Translations under genes and position numbers: made by a program
Assembly (NCBI RefSeq): GCF_017916255.1
Contig: NZ_CP072827.1
Location: 5,109,501-5,173,500 of the forward strand
Origin: Streptomyces mobaraensis NBRC 13819 = DSM 40847
GTDB taxonomy: Bacteria; Actinomycetota; Actinomycetes; Streptomycetales; Streptomycetaceae
DNA: 64,000 nucleotides
Direction: 5' to 3'
Part shown: positions 57,101 through 64,000 of the stretch, one piece after another
How the letters are laid out: every line of letters starts with the position of its first letter
Numbering within the stretch: the stretch's first letter is position 1
Notes under the pieces: generated by a model
What the model saw: only the letters and a program-made list of their open reading frames with translations
Databases searched by the model: none
Told to the model about the DNA's origin: nothing

Positions 57101-58603
57101 CCGGGTCTCGGCCGCGTCGTCCTTCGCCTTGGCCAGCAGCTCCTCGGCGGTCTTCGCCGCCTCCTCGATCTGCTGCAGCGCCTCGCGGCGCGCCTCGGCC
57201 CGTACCTTCTCGGCCTCGGCGACGGCGTCCGCGCGCAGCTGCTCGGCCTCGCCGCGCAGCCGCCGCGCCTCCTCCTGGAGCTCGACGGTCTTGGCGCGGT
57301 ACTCCTTGGTGTCGTCCTTCGCGGCGCCCTTGAGCTGCTCGGCCGATTCCTCGGCCTGCGCCCGCAGCCGCTCCGCCTCGGCCTCCGCCTCCTTGCGGAT
57401 GCGCTCGGCCTCGGCCGCCGCCGCCTTGGTGGTGGCCCGGGCGTCCTCGGACGCCTTGGACAGCATCTCCTCGGCCGTCCGCGCGGCCTTCGCCAGCTGG
57501 GCGGCCGAGTCCTCGGCGGCGGCGCTGCGCGCCTTGTCCGCCGTCTCCGCCAGCAGCCGCTCGGCCTCCGCCGCCGCGTCGTCACGCAGCTGCTGGGCCT
57601 CGGCCCGCAGCGCCTCGGCCTCCTTGGTGGCCTCGCCGACCAGCCGGGTGATCTCGGCGCGCGCGGCCCGGGTGCGCTGCTCGTTCTCCGTCTCGGCCTC
57701 GGACAGCCGCGCCGCGGCGGCCTGTCCGGCCTCGGAGACGACCTTCTCGGCCTCGGCCCGCGCCTCGCGCAGCGCCGTCTCGGCCTCCCGCATCCGCTCC
57801 TCGGCGGCCCGGGTCAGCTCGGCGGCGGCCGTCCTGGCCTGCTCCGCCTCGCCGCCGGCCTCGGTACGCAGCCGCTCGGCGTGGTCGGTGGCCTCCTGCG
57901 CCTGCTGGGAGGCGGCGGTCAGCAGCCGCTCGGCGTCCGTGCGCGCCCGGCGCAGGATCGCTTCGGCTTCGGCCCGCGCCTCCTCGGCGGCGGCGCCCAG
58001 CCGGGTGCGGGCCTGCTCGGTGAGGCGCGCGGCCTCGGCGCGGGCGGCGCTCAGCGCCTGCTCGGCCTCGGCCCGGGACTCGTCCAGCAGCCGGCGGGCC
58101 TGCGCCTCCGTCCGGGCGCGCAGCTGCTCGGCCCAGGCGACGTTCTCGTTGACGTGCGACTCGACGGTCGAGCGGCGCTCGTTGAGCTCCTCGTCCAGCC
58201 GCTGCCGGCGGGCCACCGCCTCGGCGTGCAGCTCGGCCTCCATGCGGGCCTGCCGCTCGGCCTGCTCCTGGAGCAGCCGCTGCGTCTGGGCGCGCGCCTC
58301 GCGCAGCTCGCGCTCGGCGTCCGCGCGCAGCTGGTCGGCCTGGATCTGCGCGTTGCGCAGCAGTTGTTCGGCCTGGTAGTCGAGCCCGGCCGCGTCATAG
58401 GCGGGACGGTGCGCGAGCGTGCGCCGCGCCTCGTGCAGCTTGGCGCGCAACACCTCGACCTGGTAGCCGAGGTCGTCGGCGTGCTGAACCGCCTTCTCCC
58501 GCTCCTTCTTCAGCCGCTCCATCTCGGCCTCGAATTGCGAGAGGTGGTCGGTTTCAGCCCGCTGGCTGTCCTGGCGCTCGTAGCCCCGCACTGCGCGGTC
58601 CAT
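54119..58603 (-). CDS. scy: Giant coiled-coil polarity protein Scy
   Basis: Scaffold of the hyphal tip-organising centre in Streptomyces, interacting with DivIVA and FilP and marking new branch sites. The product is about 1494 residues. A short N-terminal region (VRGYERQDSQRAETDHLSQF, ELEKERE-like helix) is followed by more than 1300 residues of almost uninterrupted coiled coil built from Ala, Glu, Arg and Asp. A short non-coiled tail (SPGASGSKEGG) ends it. The start is uncertain: ATG 58603 (MDRAVRGY) is given, GTG 58591 corresponds to the start I recall for S. coelicolor, and the frame opens at GTG 58714. S. coelicolor Scy has about 1326 residues as I recall, so this one is longer. Confidence 0.93.
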   Translation of the reverse strand: MDRAVRGYERQDSQRAETDHLSQFEAEMERLKKEREKAVQHADDLGYQVEVLRAKLHEARRTLAHRPAYDAAGLDYQAEQLLRNAQIQADQLRADAERELREARAQTQRLLQEQAERQARMEAELHAEAVARRQRLDEELNERRSTVESHVNENVAWAEQLRARTEAQARRLLDESRAEAEQALSAARAEAARLTEQARTRLGAAAEEARAEAEAILRRARTDAERLLTAASQQAQEATDHAERLRTEAGGEAEQARTAAAELTRAAEERMREAETALREARAEAEKVVSEAGQAAAARLSEAETENEQRTRAARAEITRLVGEATKEAEALRAEAQQLRDDAAAEAERLLAETADKARSAAAEDSAAQLAKAARTAEEMLSKASEDARATTKAAAAEAERIRKEAEAEAERLRAQAEESAEQLKGAAKDDTKEYRAKTVELQEEARRLRGEAEQLRADAVAEAEKVRAEARREALQQIEEAAKTAEELLAKAKDDAAETRSAATAEGERVRAEAAERATGLRKQAEEALERARAEAEEMAEEAEDHAERTRTEAAAAAEKLRAEAEKAAEALREDAAEELTRLRTEAEERVEAAEEALREARTEAERLRKEAAEETERQRTEAAERARALRAQAEEDAERQRAEAAEEAAAARAEGQETASRLRAEAAEEAERLRSEAQEAADRIRAEANAAAERTAAEAAEELAAAQEEAARRRREAEETLGDARTEAQAEREAAREQSEELLASARKRVAEAQEEARRLVEEAEARAAELVAAAEQTAQQVRESVAGLHEQAEEEIAGLRSAAEHSAERTVTEAQEEADRVRSEAYAERESAREDAVRIRAEAQSASEAARELAERTVEEAIAEGERVEAEAARVLEEAREAANKRRSDAAEQADALIAEATSEAERLRADAGRVLDEAEEAAEAERAQAASDAEALRTEAQRVLDEARDAADAHRVEAAQQADELVAMATAEAERLVSDASAKAQQMRTDASDALASAEQDAARARAEAREDANKMRADGRAEAERIVNEAAELTSSAQEDADRILDEARAEADKRRAEAARQADELVAEATAEAERMAAEAARTVEEAREAAEAHRAETAAEAERTLADAQAEAERVRADAAAALEQARQEAAETADEAREAAARRRAEAARQADELVAEATAEAERMAAEARAALAAAQENANSTRADSAKLKADAVLEAERLRAEAREEAERTVDEARDAAAQRRTEAAEQADALIAKAQEEAVKTAAAAEEQADTMVGVARREAERIVAEATGEGNALVEQARTDADTLLAEARGDATAIRERAEDLRARIEAEVEELHDRARRESAEAMQSAGERCDKLVAAATEQLAEAEAKAKQLVSDAGGEANKVRVAAVKKAEGLLKEAEQKRNAAVREAERLRTEAVREAERLRTEAEEEARRLVEEGRAELEALVRRRKDINAEISRVQDVLEALESFESPGASGSKEGGVKAAAGAGATRSGGKQSQK
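55078..55150. repeat. 73-bp near-identical direct repeat in scy, copy 1
   Basis: Nearly identical (one mismatch seen) to 55351-55423, 273 bp (91 codons) away and in frame. It encodes ADELVAEATAEAERM and flanking residues. It is the clearest DNA-level duplication in the coiled-coil coding region. Confidence 0.85.
55351..55423. repeat. 73-bp near-identical direct repeat in scy, copy 2
   Basis: Second copy of the repeat at 55078-55150, in the same reading frame of scy. Confidence 0.85.
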
Positions 58604-58735
58604 CCGTCCCCTGGTCGCGTCGGTGGCCGGCCCCGTGCGTGGTGGTGGAACCCGGAGCCCGCCCTTCCGAAGAAATGGTGTCAGATCATCGGCACAGCCT
58701 GGGCCGGACCCCACCCGTACCCCGGCCGAACCTGC

Positions 58736-58741
58736 ACTCTA
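58736..58741 (-). promoter_or_regulatory. -10 candidate TAGAGT of scy
   Basis: TAGAGT on the minus strand, within GGCCGGTAGAGTGCAGG, about 130 nt before the chosen scy start. It would give transcripts covering all three possible start codons. Confidence 0.4.
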
Positions 58742-58761
58742 CCGGCCGGGGCAGGTGTGGG

Positions 58762-59202
58762 TCAGTGCTCCTCGGCCGGGCGGGGCGCCGAGGTGACCAG
58801 TTCCGTCAGCACGCCGTGGCAGTCCTTGGGGTGCAGGAAGGTGATGCGCGAGCCCATGGAGCCGGTGCGCGGGGTGTCGTAGAGGACGCGGACGCCCTTG
58901 TCCCGCACGGCCGCGGCGTCGGCGTCGACGTCGGCCGTGCCGAAGGCGATGTGGTGCACGCCCTCGCCGTTCTTCGCCAGCCACTTGCCGACCGGGGAGT
59001 CCTCCCGGATCGGCTGCAGGAGCTGGAGGTAGGAGGCGCCGCCGTCCGACGTCTCATTGATCTTCAGCATGGCCTCGCGTACGCCCTGTTCCTCGTTGAC
59101 CTCCGTGTGGAACACCTCGAAGCCGTACGTGGCACGGTAGAAGTCGACGGTGGCGTCGAGGTCGGAGCAGGCGATCCCGATGTGGTCGATGCGCGTCAGC
59201 AT
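58762..59202 (-). CDS. mce: Methylmalonyl-CoA epimerase
   Basis: Vicinal-oxygen-chelate metalloenzyme interconverting (2R)- and (2S)-methylmalonyl-CoA. The 146-residue protein has paired glyoxalase-like modules. Likely metal ligands are His7 (IDHIGIAC), a His in GVHHIAFG, and a Glu in GVLTELV. The ATG at 59202 (MLTRIDHIGIAC) is the natural family start. The open frame extends upstream without a site. It is divergent from the thiolase gene, and with MeaB it belongs to propionyl/methylmalonyl-CoA metabolism. Confidence 0.95.
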   Translation of the reverse strand: MLTRIDHIGIACSDLDATVDFYRATYGFEVFHTEVNEEQGVREAMLKINETSDGGASYLQLLQPIREDSPVGKWLAKNGEGVHHIAFGTADVDADAAAVRDKGVRVLYDTPRTGSMGSRITFLHPKDCHGVLTELVTSAPRPAEEH

Positions 59203-59339
59203 GGGTCCAGTGCACCGCCGCGCGGAGCGGTTACGCAACGTGCGCGCGATCACACCCGCGGCCCGATGACCGACCGGTGTACCGCTCAGTACATTGACGA
59301 GAACCACCGTTAACCGCCTCCGCCGAAGGAGCACCGTCC
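59203..59339. promoter_or_regulatory. Divergent promoter region mce / thiolase
   Basis: A 137-bp region between divergent genes. A TACATT hexamer (about 59290) toward the thiolase and an AT-richer stretch near 59285-59315 are present. GAAGGAG before the thiolase ATG is its ribosome-binding site. Confidence 0.4.
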
Positions 59340-60551
59340 ATGTCTGGTACGAACGGTTCGACCGCCCCCACGTCAGTGATCGTCGCGGGCGCCCGGACGC
59401 CCATGGGCCGCCTCCTCGGCTCCCTGCGCTCCTTCTCCGCGGCCGAACTGGGCGGTTTCGCCATCAAGGCCGCGCTCGACCGGGCCGGCATCGGCGGCGA
59501 CCAGGTGCAGTACGTGATCATGGGTCAGGTGCTGCAGGCCGGCGCCGGGCAGATCCCCGCCCGCCAGGCGGCCGTGCACGGCGGCATCCCGATGAACGTC
59601 CCCGCACTGACCGTCAACAAGGTGTGCCTCTCCGGCCTCGACGCCATCGCGCTGGCCGACCAGCTCATCCGCGCGGGCGAGTTCGAGATCGTGGTCGCCG
59701 GCGGCCAGGAGTCGATGACCAACGCCCCGCACCTGCTGCCCAAGTCGCGCGAGGGCTACAAGTACGGCGCGATCGAGATGCTCGACTCCATGGCGCACGA
59801 CGGACTCACCGACCCGTTCGAGGCCATCGCCATGGGCGAGTCGACGGAGAAGCACAACACCCGGCTGGGCATCGGCCGCGCCGCCCAGGACGAGATCGGC
59901 GCCCGCTCCCACCAGCGGGCCGCCGCCGCGCAGAAGAACGGCCTGTTCGACGCCGAGATCACCCCGGTCGCGGTGCCGCAGCGCAAGGGCGAGCCGGTGG
60001 TCTTCAGCAAGGACGAGGGCGTCCGCGGCGACACCACCGTCGAGGTGCTGGGCAAGCTCAAGCCCTCGTTCAGCAAGGACGGCACCATCACCGCCGGCAC
60101 CTCCTCGCAGATCTCCGACGGCGCCGCGGCCGTGGTCGTGATGAGCAAGGCCAAGGCCGAGGAGCTGGGCCTGGAGTGGATCGCCGAGATCGGCGCCCAC
60201 GGCAACGTGGCCGGTCCGGACAACTCGCTGCACTCGCAGCCGTCCAACGCGATCCTGCACGCCCTGTCCAAGGAGGGGCTGACGGTCGACGATCTGGACC
60301 TGATCGAGATCAATGAGGCTTTCGCGGCGGTTCTTGTGCAGTCAATCAAGGATCTGGGGGTATCGCCGGAAAAGGTGAACGTCAACGGCGGCGCCATCGC
60401 GCTGGGCCACCCCATCGGCATGTCCGGCGCCCGCACGGTGCTCCACCTCGCCCTGGAGCTGCGCCGGCGGGGCGGCGGGGTCGGCGCCGCGGCGCTGTGC
60501 GGCGGCGGCGGCCAGGGCGACGCCCTGATCATCCGCGTGCCGGGCAAGTGA
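59340..60551 (+). CDS. Acetyl-CoA acetyltransferase (thiolase)
   Basis: Condenses or cleaves acetoacetyl-CoA. The 403-residue protein has active-site Cys96 in NKVCLSG, NEAFA, the His motif [16 protein letters not shown], and the C-terminal Cys in CGGGGQGDA. The ATG follows GAAGGAG. meaB follows 38 bp later on the same strand. Together with 3-hydroxybutyryl-CoA dehydrogenase at 40493 it supplies the early steps of the ethylmalonyl-CoA or butyryl-CoA route. Confidence 0.96.
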   Translation: MSGTNGSTAPTSVIVAGARTPMGRLLGSLRSFSAAELGGFAIKAALDRAGIGGDQVQYVIMGQVLQAGAGQIPARQAAVHGGIPMNVPALTVNKVCLSGLDAIALADQLIRAGEFEIVVAGGQESMTNAPHLLPKSREGYKYGAIEMLDSMAHDGLTDPFEAIAMGESTEKHNTRLGIGRAAQDEIGARSHQRAAAAQKNGLFDAEITPVAVPQRKGEPVVFSKDEGVRGDTTVEVLGKLKPSFSKDGTITAGTSSQISDGAAAVVVMSKAKAEELGLEWIAEIGAHGNVAGPDNSLHSQPSNAILHALSKEGLTVDDLDLIEINEAFAAVLVQSIKDLGVSPEKVNVNGGAIALGHPIGMSGARTVLHLALELRRRGGGVGAAALCGGGGQGDALIIRVPGK

Positions 60552-60589
60552 CGGCCGGGACCCGACGGACCCCGGCGGAAGGAGCGGCG

Positions 60590-61549
60590 ATGGCGGACGT
60601 GACCAGGCTGGTCGAGCAGGCCCGGGCCGGCGGTCCGCGCGCCGTCGCCCGGCTGATCTCGCTGGTGGAGGGGGCGTCCCCGCAGCTCCGCGAGGTGATG
60701 GCGGCGCTGGCGCCGCTCGCCGGCGGGGCCTACGTCGTCGGGCTCACCGGCTCGCCCGGGGTCGGCAAGTCCACCTCCACCTCGGCCCTGGTCTCCGCCT
60801 ACCGGCGGCGGGGCAAGCGGGTGGGGGTGCTGGCCGTCGACCCGTCCTCGCCGTTCTCCGGGGGCGCCCTGCTGGGCGACCGGGTGCGGATGTCGGAGCA
60901 CGCCTCCGACCCGGGGGTGTACATCCGCTCGATGGCCACCCGGGGGCACCTGGGCGGCCTCTCCTGGGCCGCGCCGCAGGCGATCCGCGTCCTGGACGCG
61001 GCCGGCTGCGACGTGGTGCTGGTGGAGACCGTGGGCGTGGGCCAGTCCGAGGTGGACATCGCCTCCGAGGCCGACACGACGGTGGTGCTGCTGGCCCCGG
61101 GCATGGGCGACGGGATCCAGGCGGCGAAGGCCGGGATCCTGGAGATCGGCGACGTCTACGTGGTCAACAAGGCCGACCGGGACGGCGCGGACGCGACGGC
61201 CCGGGAGCTCAACCACATGCTGGGGCTGGGCGAGGCCCGCAAGCCCGGCGACTGGCGGCCGCCGATCGTCAAGACGGTGGCGGCCCGCGGCGAGGGCACC
61301 GACGAGGTGGTCGAGGCGCTGGAGAAGCACCGGGCCTGGATGGAGGAGAACGGCGTCCTCGCGGAGCGGCGCGCGGCCCGGGTGGCGCACGAGATCGAGC
61401 GCATCGCGGTCACCGCGCTGCGCTCGCGGATCGGCGACCTGCGCGGCGGCCGGGACGTGGGCGCCCTGGCGGCGCGGGTGCTGGACGGGTCGCTGGACCC
61501 GTACACGGCGGCGGACGAGCTGGTGGCGGGGCTGACGGCGGGGGCGTGA
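60590..61549 (+). CDS. meaB: Methylmalonyl-CoA mutase-associated GTPase MeaB
   Basis: G3E-family GTPase chaperone that protects and reloads adenosylcobalamin in methylmalonyl-CoA mutase. The 319-residue protein has Walker A GSPGVGKSTS, the DPSSPFSGGALLGDRVRM segment of the family, switch region ETVGVGQSEVD and the base-recognition motif NKAD. The ATG at 60590 follows GAAGGAG. Neighbouring mce acts in the same pathway. Confidence 0.96.
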   Translation: MADVTRLVEQARAGGPRAVARLISLVEGASPQLREVMAALAPLAGGAYVVGLTGSPGVGKSTSTSALVSAYRRRGKRVGVLAVDPSSPFSGGALLGDRVRMSEHASDPGVYIRSMATRGHLGGLSWAAPQAIRVLDAAGCDVVLVETVGVGQSEVDIASEADTTVVLLAPGMGDGIQAAKAGILEIGDVYVVNKADRDGADATARELNHMLGLGEARKPGDWRPPIVKTVAARGEGTDEVVEALEKHRAWMEENGVLAERRAARVAHEIERIAVTALRSRIGDLRGGRDVGALAARVLDGSLDPYTAADELVAGLTAGA

Positions 61550-61627
61550 GGCCGTCCTGCCGTGCGCTGTGCCGCGGGGCGCGGGGTCCGGCCGTGCGTT
61601 TCCGACGCGGAGCCGTGGAGCCCGGGA

Positions 61628-61671
61628 GTCCGGCCGTCCGCTCCTCCGGCCGGAGGAGCGGACGGCCGGAC
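61628..61671. terminator. 44-bp perfect palindrome between convergent meaB and marR
   Basis: Positions 61628-61649 are the exact reverse complement of 61650-61671, with no spacer. As RNA on either strand it forms a very stable hairpin, so it is probably a bidirectional terminator. It lies 78 bp after meaB and 16 bp after the marR stop. Confidence 0.75.
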
Positions 61672-61687
61672 CGTGGCGTCCCGAGGG

Positions 61688-62164
61688 TCAGCCCTTGCCC
61701 CGCGCGGCGCGCAGGTGCTCCGCCACCGGCGCCAGCGAGGAGCTCAGCGCCTTCAGCTCGTCCGGCGACAGCAGATCGATGAAGTGCTGCCGGACGGACG
61801 CCACATGGTGCGGGGCCACCTTCCGCATGGTCTCCCAGCCCTGTTCGGTGAGGACGGCGAACAGCCCCCGCCGGTCGGACTCGCAGTTCTCCCGGCGGAC
61901 GAGACCCGCGTTCTCCATCCGCGTGATCTGGTGCGAGAGGCGGCTCTTCGACTGGAGGGTCGCGGCGGCGAGGTCGCTCATCCGCATCCGGTGGTCCTTC
62001 GACTCGGAGAGGTTGACCAGGATCTCGTAGTCGTTGTTGGTCAGTCCGAACGGCTGGAGGTCCCGTTCGAGCTGATGCATCAGCAGTCGGCTGACGTCCA
62101 GGTGGGCCCGCCAGGTGCGCTGTTCCTCATCGCTGAGCCAACGTGTGCCGTTCTCGGTGTCCAT
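61688..62164 (-). CDS. MarR-family transcriptional regulator
   Basis: A 158-residue winged-helix regulator. The HTH lies around residues 55-100 (LTNNDYEILVNLSES, MSDLAAATLQSKSRLSHQI) and the wing around ENCESDRRGLFAVLTEQG. Helical dimerisation ends flank it. The ATG at 62164 has a -10 element 6 nt upstream and an overlapping inverted repeat, so autoregulation of a leaderless transcript is likely. It lies downstream of the AIM24 genes on the same strand. Confidence 0.9.
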   Translation of the reverse strand: MDTENGTRWLSDEEQRTWRAHLDVSRLLMHQLERDLQPFGLTNNDYEILVNLSESKDHRMRMSDLAAATLQSKSRLSHQITRMENAGLVRRENCESDRRGLFAVLTEQGWETMRKVAPHHVASVRQHFIDLLSPDELKALSSSLAPVAEHLRAARGKG

Positions 62165-62170
62165 GGTGAG

Positions 62171-62191
62171 ATTCTACCTAAGAAAGTTGAA
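62171..62191 (-). promoter_or_regulatory. marR leaderless promoter with overlapping operator
   Basis: On the minus strand TAGAAT (62176-62171) is a -10, 6 nt before the ATG. It overlaps an imperfect inverted repeat TTCAACTT-tctt-AGGTAGAA (62191-62172), 6 of 8 positions matching, a plausible MarR binding site. Confidence 0.55.
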
Positions 62192-62263
62192 AAGCGAACC
62201 AATTGGAATGTGGGGCCGGAACGGGAGGTCAGGCGTTCGACGTCACACTCCGCAGGGTACCGC

Positions 62264-63040
62264 TCACAGCCCGAAGCGGCGCTGGAGGTCTCCCAACTGG
62301 CCGGGCAACCGGGGAGCGGATGGCTGATTCCCATGCGTCGACGGCGTCCCGCCCGAGGGCACGCCCGCCTCGTCCGGCGGCGCCCCCGTGGGCTGTTCGG
62401 CCATCAACTGCTCACTGGACTGCAGCAGCACCGTGCCGGCGCCCACGAACTCGAACTGGTGCTCCTCGCCCGACGTCCCGCCGAGACCGGTGAACATCCG
62501 CACCCCGCCCAGCACTCCGCGCATGTACCCGTGGTCGTAGTGGTGGCACGGCGCGGGGCAGTCCGCCCAGCCGACCAGCGCCTGCGGATCCACCCGGATC
62601 GGCGGCTCCACGAAGACCACCGGCCCGTTGGACGCGGCCACGAACTTCCCGGTACCGATGAGCGTCACGAACCCCGGGATGATCGACTGCTTGAGGGCCA
62701 GGGTCGGCTGGTAGGCCAGCAGATTCCCCGACCGCACGGTCAGGTTGCCCTCCTCCAGGTCGTACGAGTTCACGTCGAACGACCGGTCCGCGAGCAGCAT
62801 CCTGCCCCGCCCCTCGGCCACCACCCAGTCCGCGGCGTGCAGCGGCGAGTGGAAGCTGCTCCGGATCAGCCGGTCCAGCGGACCGTGGCCGATACCGTGG
62901 AAGCTGATCTGCCCGAAGTAGGCGATCATCTTCCCCTTCTGCAGGAACCACTGGCCGTCGAGGTCCACGCTGAACGCGTAGGGGTTGACGTTGTCGTCGA
63001 CCGGCAGCGAGTGCGCGTCATGGATGACGGGGCCGTTCAC
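62264..63040 (-). CDS. AIM24 family protein (gene 3 of triad)
   Basis: A 258-residue protein of the AIM24/DUF124 family, a beta-rich barrel fold with internal pseudo-symmetry. Typical stretches are FLQKGKMIAYFGQISF, GNLLAYQPTL and GFVTLIGTGKFVAASNGPVVFVE. It carries a Pro/Gly-rich C-terminal tail of about 45 residues absent from its neighbour. The ATG overlaps the preceding gene's stop by 4 nt. Function unknown; membrane association or phospholipid/stress links are proposed for the family but not shown here. Confidence 0.88.
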   Translation of the reverse strand: MNGPVIHDAHSLPVDDNVNPYAFSVDLDGQWFLQKGKMIAYFGQISFHGIGHGPLDRLIRSSFHSPLHAADWVVAEGRGRMLLADRSFDVNSYDLEEGNLTVRSGNLLAYQPTLALKQSIIPGFVTLIGTGKFVAASNGPVVFVEPPIRVDPQALVGWADCPAPCHHYDHGYMRGVLGGVRMFTGLGGTSGEEHQFEFVGAGTVLLQSSEQLMAEQPTGAPPDEAGVPSGGTPSTHGNQPSAPRLPGQLGDLQRRFGL

Positions 63041-63687
63041 AGCTTCTCCTCGGACGCCTGGACGAACACGGTGCCGGTGCCCGACAGTTCGAGCTGGAAC
63101 GCCTCGCCCGAGCCGCGGCCGATCATCTCCCGCCAGCCGATCGCCGTCGACAGCTTGTTGCGCACATCACCGCGGTGCGCCACATACGCCTGGGGATCGA
63201 CGTGCACCGGCCGCTGCGGCCGGATCGGCAGCTCGATGAAGCCGCCGTGCGCCATCACCGCCACGGCGCCATGACCCTTGAGGGTCGTAGTGAACAGGCC
63301 CTGGCCCGTCACCTGGCCGCGCACCATGCCCATCACGCCGCCCTGCGACCCCATGAACATCGTGCCCTGCTGGAGCGGACCGTCGAACGCCAGCAGCCGG
63401 TCCGCCTCCACGTAGAGGGTGTCACCGGTCAGTTCGATCACATGGACGTGGTGACCGCCGTGCCCGAACATCACCGTGCCGCTGCCCTCCACCGTCATCA
63501 GCGGCGTGGCCTCGTTGGCGATCCGGCGGCCGATCATCCCCATGACGCCGCCCTGGCCGCCCGTGATGCTGGGGGTGAAGGAGACGTCCCCCTTGTACGC
63601 GAGCATCGCCCCGCGCTGGCTGAACAGCCGCTGCCCCGGGATCACCTGGGCCTCGACCATCCGCGAGTTCAACGAACGGAACGGCAT
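63037..63687 (-). CDS. AIM24 family protein (gene 2 of triad)
   Basis: A 216-residue AIM24/DUF124 protein without a tail. Two Gly/Met-rich repeats (GGQGGVMGMIGRR and GSQGGVMGMVRGQ) mark the two halves of the fold. Also present are MLAYKGDVSF near the start and GTGTVFVQASEEKL at the end. The ATG shares one base with the previous stop (TGATG), and its stop overlaps gene 3, so translation is coupled throughout. Confidence 0.9.
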   Translation of the reverse strand: MPFRSLNSRMVEAQVIPGQRLFSQRGAMLAYKGDVSFTPSITGGQGGVMGMIGRRIANEATPLMTVEGSGTVMFGHGGHHVHVIELTGDTLYVEADRLLAFDGPLQQGTMFMGSQGGVMGMVRGQVTGQGLFTTTLKGHGAVAVMAHGGFIELPIRPQRPVHVDPQAYVAHRGDVRNKLSTAIGWREMIGRGSGEAFQLELSGTGTVFVQASEEKL

Positions 63688-64000
63688 CAGACGTCACCCC
63701 CGAACGTGGTGCGCTCGCTCGGCTGCACGTACACCAGCCCGTCGCCCTCGAAGCGGATCTGGAACGCCTCGCCGGACCCCTCGCCCAGGAACGTCCGGAA
63801 GTTGACGCCGGACTGGAAGTGCTGCCGGAGCCCGCCGGTGTGCGCGATGTACGCCCCCGGGTCGACCGACAGCGGCGTCTGCGGTGTCACCCGCAGCACG
63901 ATCGCCGTGCCGTCCGAGAGGATCGCCGCCTGGCCGGTGCCCTCCACGGTCGTCGTGAACAGGCCGTTGCCCTGGGACGCCCCGCGCAGGCCGGTGAACG
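63687..64000 (-). CDS. AIM24 family protein (gene 1 of triad), 5' end outside window
   Basis: The last 104 residues of a third AIM24/DUF124 protein, still open at the right edge. GLFTTTVEGTGQAAIL, DPGAYIAHTGGLRQHFQSG and the end DGLVYVQPSERTTFGGDV align with the same regions of gene 2 (GLFTTTLKGHGAVAVM, DPQAYVAHRGDVRNKL, GTVFVQASEEKL). It is the first known member of the overlapping triad. Confidence 0.88.
   Translation of the reverse strand, partial: FTGLRGASQGNGLFTTTVEGTGQAAILSDGTAIVLRVTPQTPLSVDPGAYIAHTGGLRQHFQSGVNFRTFLGEGSGEAFQIRFEGDGLVYVQPSERTTFGGDV

Noticed and set aside
54119..58603. Long runs of repeated GGCCTCGGC/CGCTCGGCC-like words, suggestive of satellite DNA or a CRISPR-like array
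   Set aside because: Spacing follows codons of a coiled coil, there are no unique spacers, and the frame is open throughout. It is protein-coding repetition.
54623..58882. A 1419-codon plus-strand frame and a second of 1013 codons (55338-58379)
   Set aside because: Both are mirror frames of scy, produced by its repetitive Ala/Glu/Arg codons. The composition (Leu/Gly/Arg or Ser/Ala) is that of a shadow.

Overview
The window is chromosomal DNA from a Streptomyces or very close relative. The evidence is very high GC with strong third-position GC bias, frequent GTG/TTG starts, and a gene order that I recall from memory as matching the S. coelicolor core around lysA-hom-thrCB-rho-prfA-atp-chiC-nucS-filP-scy-meaB. 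It also encodes lineage-marking proteins: the hyphal-tip cytoskeletal proteins Scy and FilP, NucS/EndoMS mismatch endonuclease, and an Arg/Gly-rich Rho.

Layout. 1-4783: two minus-strand cell-wall genes, a class B PBP2 running off the left edge and a D,D-carboxypeptidase with a ~660-residue low-complexity cytoplasmic extension. 4784-7403: a gene-poor stretch, then a compact two-gene cassette of lower apparent GC (AAA/ABC-type ATPase plus TOPRIM-like DUF4276-type protein), resembling a phage-defence module and lying beside tRNA-Arg(CCG). 7883-14871: single-domain response regulator, an ArgS-like protein lacking the synthetase catalytic core, then lysA, hom, thrC and thrB. 15286-25677: rho with a long leader, LCP ligase, rpmE, prfA, prmC, threonylcarbamoyl-AMP synthase, an LMW-PTP-like protein lacking its nucleophilic Cys, an SHMT paralogue and a WecA-like transferase. 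25936-33743: complete F1Fo ATP synthase operon (atpI-B-E-F-H-A-G-D-C), with a 16-bp-stem hairpin between atpD and atpC. 33863-38892: DUF2550 protein, then a GH18 chitinase with its two-component system; one half of the chitinase operator is encoded inside the regulator's 3' end. 39051-47817: membrane protein, PduO adenosyltransferase, 3-hydroxybutyryl-CoA dehydrogenase, STAS protein, large P-loop protein, NucS, luciferase-like oxidoreductase and small conserved proteins. 47840-52726: two paralogous ABC exporter pairs flanking an uncharacterised gene. 53056-58603: filP and scy. 58762-61549: methylmalonyl-CoA epimerase, thiolase and MeaB. 61688-64000: MarR regulator and three overlapping AIM24-family genes, the last cut by the right edge.

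Three copies of one intergenic palindromic repeat family sit just after stop codons (22682, 34323, 44603). Several genes have a TAnnnT -10 hexamer 6-7 nt before the start codon, implying leaderless mRNAs. The most interesting items are the ATPase-TOPRIM cassette, the catalytically gutted ArgS upstream of lysA, the Cys-to-Ser LMW-PTP, the repeat-rich scy gene, and the AIM24 triad with its MarR neighbour. No CRISPR array, rRNA or insertion sequence was seen.
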